Assembly: GCA_000697665.1 (NCBI GenBank)
Contig: KL197752.1
Coordinates: 191,605-255,604 of the forward strand
Direction: 5' to 3'
DNA: 64,000 bases
Source of the DNA: Jaapia argillacea MUCL 33604
Lineage: Eukaryota > Basidiomycota > Agaricomycetes > Jaapiales > Jaapiaceae
In this document: positions 47,704-58,353 of the stretch, in pieces
Layout: each line of letters starts with the position of its first letter
Position numbering within the stretch: the first letter of the stretch is position 1
The notes under the pieces: generated by a model
What the model was told of the DNA's origin: nothing
Databases searched by the model: none
What the model saw: only the letters and a program-made list of their open reading frames with translations
Translations under genes and position numbers: made by a program

Positions 47704-47974
47704 TGTTGTCAATATTTTGCAAGGAGCTAGGATGGGCCAAACGAAAAGGATAAGTACAGACGTTCAAGTAGCATTACTGGGCGCTCTCGGAGCCGGAAGG
47801 TGATTCCCAGCTTCGCTGCGGCCAGGTGGCATTGAGGTGGCAGCTATGCAAGAACTGTGACCAGCTAAGTGACGAGGGAATGACCAATGTGACTACACAG
47901 CGTGTCACACGATTAGATTAGATTCTTGACTCGGACTTGCAAGTTTTCCTCCAACTTTGACTTACTGTAGTCAA
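47704..47974. promoter_or_regulatory. Bidirectional promoter interval between PARG-like gene and ADE1
   Basis: 271 bp between two start codons pointing away from each other. It contains two TGACT motifs near the ADE1 side (around 47926-47931 as GACTCG and 47958-47962 as TTGACTTACTG). These resemble Gcn4-type half sites used by purine genes, but no full TGACTCA is seen. Confidence 0.4.
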
Positions 47975-49198
47975 ATGGCTGCGCTCATCCACTCCAATCT
48001 TCCTGGCCTGAGTCTCCTATCAAAAGGCAAAGTCAGAGACATATACTCTACTTCATCACCAGAGCAGCTGCTCTTCGTCGCCAGCGACCGTATCTCCGCG
48101 TACGATGTTATCCTCAGCAATGTCCGTACCACACCATTTCATCTCCTCATCCTCTGAGGATGGAATCACATGTGTTGATATCTTCGCTTCTTCCTCATTG
48201 AAATGTATAGGGCGTTCCAGACAAGGGCAAACTCCTGACCCAGATCTCTCTGTTTTGGTTCGACAAGTTGAAGGAGATCATCCCGAACCACTTCGTCACC
48301 GCGAACATCGACGAGATGCCGGATGAAGTGAAGCAGTATAAAGAACAGCTACAAGGGAGGGCGATGCTGGTAAAGAAAGCTCAAGTTGTTCCCCTCGAGG
48401 CGATCGTGCGCGGGTACCTAACTGGTGCGTACTGTGTCGCCATTGCGACACAAACCGCTGACGAATTAATACAAAATGTGTTTACAGGATCGGCGTGGTC
48501 AGAATACAAGAAAACTGGTACTGTACATGGAATCTCCCTACCGGCGGGTCTTGTCGAGTCACAAAAACTTCCCGAGCCTCTCTTCACTCCATCCACCAAG
48601 GCCGAGCAAGGAGCTCACGACGAGAACATCTCACCTGAAACAGGTATACTAACTCCTCTTCTGACTTGTTGCAACTCTTACGAATCTTGCACCGACAGCA
48701 TCCAAACTGATCGGAGCCGATCTCTACTCTGCCATCTCAACCGTGGCCATCAAGCTCTACAATGCCGCGTCTACCTACGCCGAATCCAGAGGACTCATCC
48801 TCGCAGATACAAAATTCGAATTCGGGTTGATCGCTTCTTCCTCCCCTTCCGCTCCCTCCTCAACGGCACCAACCCAAACCCCCTCTCACCCTACACCTTA
48901 CATCCACTCACTCGAACTTTCCCCATTCACCTCTCAGGAACTAATCCTCGTAGATGAAGTCCTCACCCCCGATTCTTCTCGTTACTGGCCGCTGGAAGGG
49001 TACGAAGCCGGGCATGGGCAGCCAAGTTTTGATAAACAATATTTGAGGGATTGGTTGGTGCAGAACGGGTTTAGGAAGGGGTTGGAGAGTGGGCCTGAGG
49101 GAAAGGGAGAAGGATGGGCTATGAGTGAGGAGGTTTTGGAAGGGACGAGGAGGAGGTATGTTGAAGTTGTTGAGTTGTTGATGGGGGAGAAAGTCTGA
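47975..49198 (+). CDS. ADE1: SAICAR synthetase (phosphoribosylaminoimidazole-succinocarboxamide synthase)
   Basis: Exons 47975..48121, 48211..48424, 48488..48643 and 48699..49198 (introns 89, 63 and 55 bp); 338 aa. Family motifs: GLSLLSKGKVRDIYS at the ATP-binding start, SDRISAYDVILSN, VVPLEAIVRGYLTGSAW, the substrate block SPETASKLIGADLYS, and the metal-binding LILADTKFEFG ... LILVDEVLTPDSSRYWP. It joins CAIR and aspartate with ATP in step 7 of purine synthesis, in the cytosol. The protein carries a Ser/Thr/Pro-rich insert after KFEFGLIA, common in fungal forms. Confidence 0.96.
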
Positions 49199-49462
49199 TT
49201 TGAGTGAATGAGAAGGTAGAGGGTCGTTGTAATGTATTTGTTATGTTATGGGATAAATGCCTGGTTTCGGTAGACGACCAACCAACAGTAAAATTCTTGT
49301 AAAATATGCTTTCATAGTGCTTGGATAGATCGTCCCGGTCATATGTACTCGGAATCGAATGTCAGAGCGTGTCTCCGCTCCCGCTCGCCACGCCAATTCG
49401 CTCAACAACAACGAACCCTTCTCCGTGAAAGTTAACGCTCCCCTCTACAATGCTGCTCTCCC

Positions 49463-50296
49463 TCACTGGCTCGACTTCTTAACCTCTACAATGCCCAAAT
49501 TATTAGGCTTCCACTGCACAGCCGCTTTGACAGCCCCCGCCCAATCCTGCTTCACTTTTGCTGGGACGCTATTCGCTTCGCCATCATCTGCAGACACTTT
49601 CTTAGGAGCTATCGTGAACATCGTCTTCTTATTGGTTGTGGCGAACGTCACGGTATACCCTTTCACGATAAGGGCGGTGGCGATGGTGGTGATAGCGGCT
49701 GGGATGACGGCCTGCCACTGGACGGTTCCTGCGTATTGTTCTCCAGCGCTAAACACTCCCCCTTCTTCAACAGAGGTGAGTTGACCGAGCTGATGGAGGA
49801 CTTCGTGAATGACCAAGGAGGTGGCGTCGTCTTGAACGGCGGACTCGGCCCATTCGAAAGGATTGTGTGGCATGTTGCCCATCCATTGGAGGTCACCACT
49901 ATGAGAGGGACCCGATCGTTGGGCGGTGGCCATGATGTTGGAGTTTGGGTCGTGTACGAAAACTTGGTCTGGACACCATATATCCGTGCCTAAGAATGTA
50001 TTCTCGCTCAAATAGAAGGGTGTGTTTTCGGGAACGCCGACCGACGTGAGGTTTACGATGACTTGTCCACCTGTAGCCACAAAAAGCGACGGCGAAGCGC
50101 AGGCGGGTTAGGAGACACCTGGCCTGAGGATGACGAGTCCGCACGTACCAACGGGTATCATATACGAAAATCCGGGGACTTCACGACCATCCCAAATGAT
50201 ATGTTCTGGGTTGTTAGCACTCCGGAGCTGGGGATAGATGACGATCCCGTAACCCTGGTTGGTGCATCGATAGTACTTGATATCAATGGGAGGCAT
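49463..50296 (-). CDS. Unknown 251-aa protein
   Basis: Exons complement 50149..50296 and 49463..50070 (intron 78 bp). I do not recognise the family. The N-terminal part is beta-rich (IDIKYYRCTNQGYGIVIYPQ). The middle has a possible metal-site-like segment SLVIHEVLHQLGQLTSVEEG. A hydrophobic stretch (QAVIPAAITTIATALIVKG) could be one membrane helix or a buried beta-alpha unit. The C-terminus is basic and ends in VEVKKSSQ. Starting at 50296 gives a coherent product; no signal peptide is evident. Confidence 0.65.
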
Positions 50297-53218
50297 GGCA
50301 ATAGCAAAGGCAGGCTTATGAAAGATAAATTGAATTCATGGTGTCGAGATTCAGGTCGATGACACTTACTGAATTTCTGTTTGGAGGCTAGGTCGCTAGA
50401 GAGAGAGAATAGTCACTGTTCTGAGGCAGTGAACATTTCAGGCTGAGGTAGCTTATATACCCACCAGGGGTCAGAACGACACCGAAAACATGGGTGGGGA
50501 ATACAGTATACACGAGTCGGAAATTCCTCGAGTCCGTGTTGGCAGTCGGTAGAAATTGATCGCGCTCAAGAGAGTAGATAACGGACCGGCACCGGAATTA
50601 TTATGAGGCCATATAAAGGGGGACTTGGACGGGGAGGGCGAAAGCGAGATCAGATGAGAAAGGGCAAGACCGGGAACTACGGGACTGGAGATCCGTTGTC
50701 GCCGGTCGTTCCTGGGGGCAGAGTGAGTCGGACCTGACTGTTTGGTGTTCAGGGGGGGCCGTGCAGGCAACATCGATGAATGGGAGCACGTTGAGACAAA
50801 GGGAAGATGGTGCCTGGCCTGAAGCTGTGAGAAACGTGACACCGGGTTGGGATAGAAAACATTAACAATGACATGAAAGGATTGGGAATTTCTTGCTGGT
50901 GGGTGTTCCTGGTTCCTGGCTAGCTATGCAACAAGGGGGAGTGGACACAGAAACAATGTCGTCGGTGAGTAATATACTGTCGTAGTGGTTGTTGACGCCA
51001 TTGATTCATATGGTTCATTGATTATCACTTGCAACGTTGTTGTATCGACCACCGCAAAAGATGGGAAGAGGAGCAATTCAGAGAAAAAAAGACATCACGC
51101 AAGGTACACAGATCCCAGCAAGTGTTTGCCAAGCACGGAGATGGATGAAATCCGAGCGACAAAGCGGATACGCTGACGGTCGACTAAGGTACTTATCAGA
51201 TTATTTAACTCTTTCCTGACAAAAGTTAGATTATTCAAACGCCAAATTTAAACGTGGATAATAAGTGAGATAAGGTACCCAATTAAGCCACTCCTCGGAA
51301 TTGGATATCGGAACGGGTTCACGCTTTCGCACCAAACCAGCCTTGGTATACCAATGTTATACATATGATATTCGACGCGCATACATCCACCTCATCCTGG
51401 GCTGGCCTACAAATTCCTGCCAAAGGATCACTGCACTCTTTGAGCTGCTGCTGCTCGATATCATCCCGAACGACGTCTACGCGCCTCACATCAATTGGGG
51501 AGTCTCGAGGCAACAGCAACAGCGGCTTCAGGTTGGAGGATCCCATTGGTAAGAGGAAGAGGCAGAAGGTCAATTTCTCAACCTGTAGGAAGCTCACCAT
51601 GAAGATCACTACAGTTACCCTCTCTACTATCCCCCCGCCTTGAGGCGTCCCTTAGCCTTGTTGAGGTAACACTTTCCAACGGTTCTTGCAGGGAGATCCC
51701 ATTCCCCTCGACGTCTCGGATGTCTTGAGCCTGTCGCTTACCACTCTACGCACCCCAGTTCTTCATCCCACTCGAAGCCTCACTCCCACGGTCACATATC
51801 CATCACTGGGTCGCCCTTTTGAACTTCCGCTTATGTTACTCGATTTCTTGAGACGCTGCTCTCTAAAACTACCAATGACAAGCGTTGGGTTTCGAACGTC
51901 ATGAAAACGACCAGAAGCTTGCTAAAATCAAGTCTGACCCAGACGTGCATGCCATGGAGCTGTTACCAAGCACGATTCCCCTCCACTTGACCGAGGGTTC
52001 CCACAACCTGGTTGATGCTTCACCCCGTCCCCCCTCGACGTCATTATCGACGCCAGACAAACCGTCAGCAGCTTATCGACACCCTCCCTTCAGCCTTTCT
52101 CCTCTTCCTGATAATAAGACTGGACAGTCCTCCCCTGACCCATAATCACCCCGACCCCGACTCCCAGCTGACGACGAAACCATCATCCTTATCATCAGCT
52201 GGAACCAGCTTTTCCCACTACACGCCATGGTACTATCATTACTTACCGGTCTTGGCTCACGGCCGATCCAACATCTCGAGAACAGTTGGTCTGGCGCTGC
52301 GACACTAAAGACCAAAGTGGAACACCAATTAGCTGGCTATTGACAAATACAATCGTACTTGGACGCCTCTGATCGTGCATCTAGTGGCAGCCTCACCCCA
52401 AGTATTCATAACTCGCATATCCGGACGCATATATTGGCGTACCCGCCCACATTGCGACTTGAGGATCATCAACCCCTTATTTAGCCTCGTGCTCAGGAAC
52501 ACATTCTGTATGAAGTTGAATCTGCGTCGTGCGTTCCTCAGCCCACTTCTACGTGACACCAGATGAAGCATTCGCTATGCTCGAAACCCAACGCCCCTCC
52601 ATATCACGCAGTTGACAGTTGGGAAGTTGAACAGGGTTGGGTTGGACTGGCTGGTGTGCAGGCCAAAGTTGTTCAGCCGCTGGGGGGTCCGGGATCGGAG
52701 AGCGCTGAGCTTTCCACTTGAGTCAAATCGATTATTGCCTCCAACTCGATTCACCCCTTAGAGAGAAAGGACTCTCATCTCAGAGCTCGCCTCCGCCACG
52801 ACGCTCAACCAAACTCTGGCCACGCAGCTTGTAGCTGAGAAGCCTCAGCTCTCGAAACCAAACGGGTCCCTTACTGGAGCGCTCGCTTCCTTGCTGTTGC
52901 TCAGCCACGTTCCGCCTGCGATGACGTCCCAACAAATGCCAACTCAGAAGTCCACGTACTCAGTTGCTCGGAAGCTGTCAAGTGGTTCGCGAACACGGTG
53001 GTTGGTGCCAACGAGTCACTCCACCTGAGGGCTCGTTTCCACACTAATGAGCTGGTGTCGACGAGAGACCCGCACGTCTCTAATTACATTGAACTAGCCC
53101 CCAATGCCTGGGAACGGACGAAGGAGGACGCCTGCGGGACATGTTGGAGAACTTGGGGGAAAACTCCAAGGTCCATCCTCATTTATTTAGACAAAACAAA
53201 CTGTTGATTTAACACGAA
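50297..53218. other. 2.9-kb gene-poor stretch
   Basis: Frames of 60-123 codons on both strands, none with a domain or convincing splice chain. Parts near 51360-51560, 51700-51900 and 52750-53050 read like worn coding sequence. Nothing can be assigned. Confidence 0.4.
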
Positions 53219-53310
53219 AGGGCCTAGCCAGGAATTGAACCTGGGACCTCTTACCTAAGGGCTGGGGTTGAGCGCCTGCTAGTACCGTTGAGCACCTGCT
53301 AGTACCGATT
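53219..53310 (-). repeat. tRNA-like (Pol III B-box) fragment with a 20-bp tandem duplication
   Basis: On the minus strand, GGTTCAATTCC (53231-53241) matches the tRNA B-box, and CCAGG...CCTGG forms a T-arm-like stem with a 7-nt loop. Next to it GTTGAGCGCCTGCTAGTACC (53267-53286) is repeated as 53287-53306 with a single G-to-A change at a CpG. A full cloverleaf cannot be built, so this is more likely a SINE-type remnant than a working tRNA gene. Confidence 0.35.
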
Positions 53311-53482
53311 CGACACGCCGGATTTCCTGATAGGCCACTTTTATATGTGGAGGACCTCGGTGTAATCACTCCACGCTCTAGCTAGCCAGTCATGAATGCG
53401 GTCAAGGGCGACTACCGCCACCAAGATTCGGCGGACCAATTCGATGACCGATTTGACACACCAGATTTCCCCAGTGAGGCGT

Positions 53483-53657
53483 ATTTCGCTTTAACATGTT
53501 GGAGTGAAATGCGAGGCATGTTGGACGAAATACGAGGCATGGTGGACGAAATACAAGGCATGGCGGAGCGAAATCCAAGGGAGCCTGTATTTCACTTTTA
53601 CATGTTGGAGCAAAATTATTCCAAGGGAGCTTTTTGCTCCAACATGTTAAAGTGAAA
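53483..53657. repeat. Short inverted/direct repeat unit around ACATGTTGGAG
   Basis: Three copies of a 27-28-bp motif centred on AACATGTTGGAG: 53483-53510 and 53589-53616 in direct orientation, and 53631-53657 inverted. The outer pair would form a stem enclosing the 21-bp tandem array. It resembles a small non-autonomous insertion. Confidence 0.5.
53506..53569 (+). repeat. Three 21-22-bp tandem repeats
   Basis: Units begin at 53506, 53527 and 53548, pattern GAAATRCRAGGCATGNTGGAC. They sit inside the inverted repeat at 53483-53657. Confidence 0.8.
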
Positions 53658-53683
53658 CCAAAGGAGCTGCGAATCTTGCTTAC

Positions 53684-54398
53684 CTCCAGTGCGTCTCCTC
53701 CTCTGGAACTAGTTTGTAATTTGGGTTAGTTACAGAACGACGGGCGAATCGCTGCTACTCACATGCCGTCCCAAGCCACCACTGTAAATCCCTCCTCCCT
53801 CAGCCCATCCAACCAGTGTTCCTTTTCCAGATCCGTAATCCCCCCACCCAGTGGAAGCTACCAGAAGATCACCAGTTGTGAGATCCTTGGTCTTCCTTTG
53901 CCGCCTATGTGTGACGGCCTTGAGATTCATCACCTCAATAAGCCAGACTGATGAATGCTCTCTTATTTCAACTGTGTCTCTCCTCGCGAGACAAGTGGCC
54001 ATATCGGATGGGAGGGTGCAAAGACCGGGGAGGAGATCGAATGCCAGAGGTTGGACTTGGCGAGGCGAATTCGGACGTCGGGAATCAAGTGTTGATATGA
54101 GACTGTCTTGGTTATGCGAAAATGATAATCGGCTTAGGAGCTGCAGACCTATACTTGGACTGCAACCAAATGGAAATGATATTTCAAAAAGTACGAAATC
54201 TCATGGGTAGAGAGAGAGGAACATACGAGTTGATTTGTGATTTGCTACACACGAGTCTGTTGATTGTGGACTCAATGCGTTTCTTCTGAGTATACCCTTT
54301 ATTACATCGGTTTCATTAAGCGAAACCGGCTGTCCGCCCCCTAACCCTAAAGTCCCACCAATCTGAAAACTTGCCAAACACTGGGAGTTAATTGCCAT
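53684..54398 (-). pseudogene. Unrecognised gene, 3' part apparently lost at a repeat
   Basis: Exons complement 54227..54398 and 53763..54148, then a 19-nt exon 53684..53702 ending in a good donor (GTAAGC). Exons 1 and 2 give about 186 residues in one frame. Segments include ASFQIGGTLGLGGGQPVSLN and DLLVASTGWGDYGSGKGTLV, glycine-rich with no known domain. The following intron runs straight into the repeat at 53483-53657, and no further exon is visible. The gene therefore looks truncated, or its last exons lie beyond a large insertion. Confidence 0.45.
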
Positions 54399-54458
54399 TC
54401 GATATTGAGGTACATCAAACTGGCCAAACTAATGCAGCACGGGAAGGTGGAGGGGACC

Positions 54459-54913
54459 TCACGCCTTCCTCGCCTTCTTGTGCTCACAACTGCTCATCGC
54501 ATCCTCCCCGGCTCTCTTCTTCTCCCCTTTAACCACCCTGCCATCCGCTGTAGCCTCCTCTTCCTCCTTCATATCCTGCAAATCATCCCATAACCATGCA
54601 CAGCATAGATAAAAATACATACTGTTTTCTTCCTGGGTGAAATGAGGAGCACATCAGCTATGGTTTCGTCCGATCGCCAAACCACCCCTTTGCTTTCGTT
54701 GTTTTGGAATTTGCCAACCAGATGGTCATGGCATGACGCTGCGTGTTTCGGTCGTCTCACCAGAGCAAGGATATCAGCCATCACAGGCCACAGCTTGGGC
54801 ATAACGTCGCAGTAGGCAAGAGTGTGACGAGGAGTGGAACAAAAAACCCACGCGTCTTGAACTCCTGCCACGGCTTGGACTGCAACGCTCAGCTGCTCAC
54901 TCTGATAAACCAT
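54459..54913 (-). CDS. Small hypothetical protein (135 aa)
   Basis: Exons complement 54623..54913 and 54459..54575 (47-bp intron). The first part reads like a folded domain (QAVAGVQDAWVFCSTPRHTL, VVWRSDETIADVLLISPRKK). The end is charged, with a KKAR-type basic tail. No family is recognised. Its ATG overlaps the ATG of the plus-strand gene within one CATG, so at least one of the two starts is doubtful. Confidence 0.4.
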
Positions 54914-55454
54914 GTCTCATCCCTCAACAGACGTAAACTTGGACAATGCTCTCCTTGCTTTGACCTTTGCTAGGGATGTGCTTACCAAATTGTTGGTTGA
55001 TGCCCCCTTGCCTGCAGAGTCATCAGCCAAATACATTCAAGTCAATGCCATACTTGCAGAACTAGGTAATCTTCCAACACTTACTGTAGCTCCATCCAAA
55101 ACAACCAAAAATACGGCAAGTAGTTTGCTTGGTGAGTCGTAGATTTATAATGACGCGCATACATGCACTTTTCAGCCTGAGGAACATGCATCCCAAGCTG
55201 CCGAAGCCACTTCAAAACTCGCACAGCATTTAGCGTCGTCGTATGCGACTCGCCTTCCCCTCACGGACGCTGAAGTTCAAGACATGCTACACGGTGTGGG
55301 GAACCCAACCTGCCTACTAGCGGAATCGCGCCATTATACTGTTTCGACTGTAACTCCATCGAATCAAGTATACGACATCCCCTCTCTTTGGATCGAGTCG
55401 AACTCACCAGTTTCATACGATTTCAGACCCGACATCCCATTCCCTCACTCCTGA
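54912..55454 (+). CDS. Small hypothetical protein (160 aa), possible GC-AG intron
   Basis: Exons 54912..55115 and 55176..55454. The only donor that keeps frame is GCAAGT at 55116, a good match to the rare GC-AG class; the intron is 60 bp. The product is helical and acidic (NLDNALLALTFARDVLTKLL; EEHASQAAEATSKLAQHLAS) with no recognised domain. A plain GT donor at 55136 would lead to a stop. Confidence 0.4.
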
Positions 55455-57442
55455 CAACCACACGGCACTCAGTCCCATCTCAAACAAAACTCAACTCTCA
55501 GTAATTCGCTCCCTCGTCATTCCGAACTCGGAAATATCCAAATGTCCGAATGCACGCCCAATTCTCCTAACGATTCGATCGTATTCCGGATGACGTCGGA
55601 ATTTCCTATCTGCTCCAACTCCGAGATTCCTCCCGAGACCAGATGTCCACCATTTCGCCTCCACGTTGCTCAGTATCGGGATTTCCGATGTTCTACGATT
55701 AGGACTGTATTCGACCCGACGATACGATTCCGATGCACCCGATGCAAACGTTTATAGGAGTCCGGAACATCGGAATTCAACTCAAGACTAGTTGTTCACC
55801 ATCTCGCCTCCACGTCATTCAGTATCGGGAATTCCGACGTTATCAAGTTAGGAACGTATTCGTCCCGACGATACAACTCCGATGCACCCGATGCGAACGT
55901 TCCTAGGACTCCAAGACACCCAATTCAACTCAGATCTCCTCCTTCACCACCTTGGACTTACGACCTTGCACGTCCCTGGAATCTCGACAATCTTATCAGG
56001 AAGTTCTTTATCTCGATGATCTGAGTCCCCAATACACTGCCACAACACGTTCCGATGATCCGATACTCCGGGATTTACAAAACACTTACATCACTCTCCA
56101 TACCATCGCTTATTGACTTCTCCACCTCATGTCTGTGCTCTTGCACTGAGTCCTCAATCAGGAAGATACTCGCTTTAGGTTTCCGAGATTAACTACTATA
56201 GATCCTGCTCATCCCGAGGCTTCTGTGCACTTCCTCTTTCGGTCCGATACGCCTCCAATAGGACTTCACTCGCTTCCGAAGAATACTCAGTATGTTTTAC
56301 CTCAGTTACTTGACTTCCAACTTGTCCCCCTCTTTTGTTGTGCACTCTCTCACTTGAATCACACTCATGTTGTCCCGAATTCACTATTCCCTTTATCCTT
56401 TCCTATTCCGTAGCTACCTCATGTACTTAGGTATAAAAACCTGTCCATAGCTACTTTCCCAAAAAATAACAATCTTTCGTGATCTCTCTTGTCCGGAGTT
56501 GCTCTTGGATGTCGTTCACCCTCGCGCTCTCAATCTAAGCTTGTCTTTGTGTCGCTCTCTAGTGTTCCCTCGGAATCTAACTGTGTCGGGCTTCGGACTT
56601 CTTTGTCTTCAGGATTTCCAGTTTTCTTACTTTTCACTTGTGTTGACGTTTCCCGACCTTCACGTTCTATCTCGACGCTTTCTTTTCGATTCATTCCGAT
56701 CTTATTTCGTTCTGATTAGTGTTTTCCTTTCGTTCCTATCCCGACGTATTAGTTTCAGTCCGTTTCGGTTTGATTTCTTCGTTTTCCTATTGTTTTAGTT
56801 TGTTTTCGTCACACGTCTTACAGTTAGTTTCGTCGTATCGTATCATTAGATTTCCGAGTAGTCCGACTCGATTCCCGACGTTCCGGACACCCGTGCGAGT
56901 ACTCGCCGTAGCACACCCTCCCCTCAGGATTACTCCTCCACTATTGCTGTGTCGAGTTGAGTTTCCTTTTGTGTTCCAATTACTGGACACATCAATTCCG
57001 GACCTTACAAAGTCTGTCCTACGCATTCCCGCATCCCGAAACACTGATCCCTCCCGTTCTTCGATTTCCATTGAAGACGAACAACTACCCCTCACTCGGA
57101 CCTCACGCACCCCGAGTACCCCACAATGGCTCTCACTCTGGTCTCAAGCAGAATAAACTGATTGATGCCTTTTCCCATACAACGAGAGGCATTCCGTGGA
57201 ATGCAGAAGCTTATTGGGTACTCCATCCATCTTGTCACCATTTCATCCCTCAATGTCCTCCGTCAGATCAACATCCTCACATCCTGGGTCTCGCTTCAAC
57301 CAAAGAACCTCAGCAACTTTGTCAAACAATCCCTTCGCTGCGACACCCAATCAAAGGTCACAAAGAGACTTGCCATATGAGAAAACGCAAGACCCAATGT
57401 TTCCGCCTGTCCCCAAATGGCCCTCTCTGATGTTTGCTCTAG
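55455..57442. other. Repeat-containing non-coding stretch
   Basis: Holds the 149-bp tandem repeats, a GGTATAAAAACC box near 56430 followed by a T/C-rich region like the inside of an LTR or promoter, and overlapping short frames without domains. Possible upstream exons of the frame at 57443 (for example 57162-57380) could not be joined. Confidence 0.4.
55650..55960 (+). repeat. 149-bp tandem repeat, about two copies plus partial
   Basis: CCATTTCGCCTCCACG at 55650 recurs as CCATCTCGCCTCCACG at 55799. Both units continue through CAGTATCGGG and CCGATGCACCCGATGC to (A/C)CTAGGACTCC or its variant, and a third start is visible near 55948. The unit contains many TCGG/CCGA words. Confidence 0.7.
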
Positions 57443-58139
57443 CTTCTCGATATTTCCACAAAGACGGCTGCCTCCAAGACCTACACCTTTACTGTCATAG
57501 ACAAGATCAACGCGATCAAATATGCCCAGGATTGGAACCAATCCACCAAAAGTCAAAAAATGAAGCATTTCCAGGCAGAGTTCAAGAAGCTCCACCCATC
57601 TGAATTCAATTCCCTGTCCGACGATGCTTCCACAGCCAAATTGCTCAAAATGAAAAGTCCATTCAAGAAATGGAAGGCCAAGCGATATTGAGAGATTGGA
57701 GCGAGAAAGGCTCTTGCACGTCTCTACTCTCAGGTTGGTTTGCTGTCATCTCAGACTGACCGTTGCTCATCCATTGGTATAGTTTGGCGCCTTTATTATT
57801 CTTGACCCTGCTTGGAGTGAAACTGATCTCAAGGACTCTTGGTTCTCTCGGTTTCTCAAAGCAACAAATCTTGTCAGCGTCATTCTTCCCCCCTTGGCAC
57901 TACTAGAGTTTCAACCAGCAATCTATCAACTTCTTGGCATTCTCCTGTCGCAGCTCGCTGGAGAAAGTATTGCTGCTCATGTAAGTGGATTTTTGGAGGA
58001 CACCAAGGACGATTTATTCTCGTATGACGCTGCACACAACACCAAACTAGAGGAGGAACAGGCGAGTGACCCAGAGGACTCCGAGGACTCCAGTGATGAG
58101 GAAAATGAGGATGATGAGGATGACGAGGACGAGTATTAG
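57443..58139 (+). pseudogene. Degenerate gene with acidic C-terminus
   Basis: Two exon-like blocks, 57443..57733 and 57783..58139, join in frame across a 49-bp intron. The first reads TKTAASKTYTFTVIDKINAI and KKWKAKRY but then meets TGA before EIGARKALARLYSQ; a CGA-to-TGA change would explain the stop. The second has a hydrophobic segment (VILPPLALLEFQPAIYQLLG) and ends in a run of D/E/S. A 5' start was not found. No family is recognised. Confidence 0.45.
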
Positions 58140-58353
58140 GGCATGCAATTCAATAGTCAATTGAATTTTGTTGCATCAATTACGGTGTCATCCTCAGTCT
58201 TTTTCCCAGCTCATCAGAGAGTTTCGTCTGTGCAGGACAGGCAATTCACACCATGGAAGACAAGTAAAGTACAAATGAGGGGATGAATAAAGTACATACA
58301 CTACGACAAACAGTGTACGAAAGAGACAGAGGCTATGAATAAAGAAACTCACC

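Noticed and set aside
53219-53337. A functional tRNA gene on the minus strand
   Set aside because: The B-box and T-arm are good, but there is no proper D-arm or anticodon arm and the acceptor partner is about 118 nt away.
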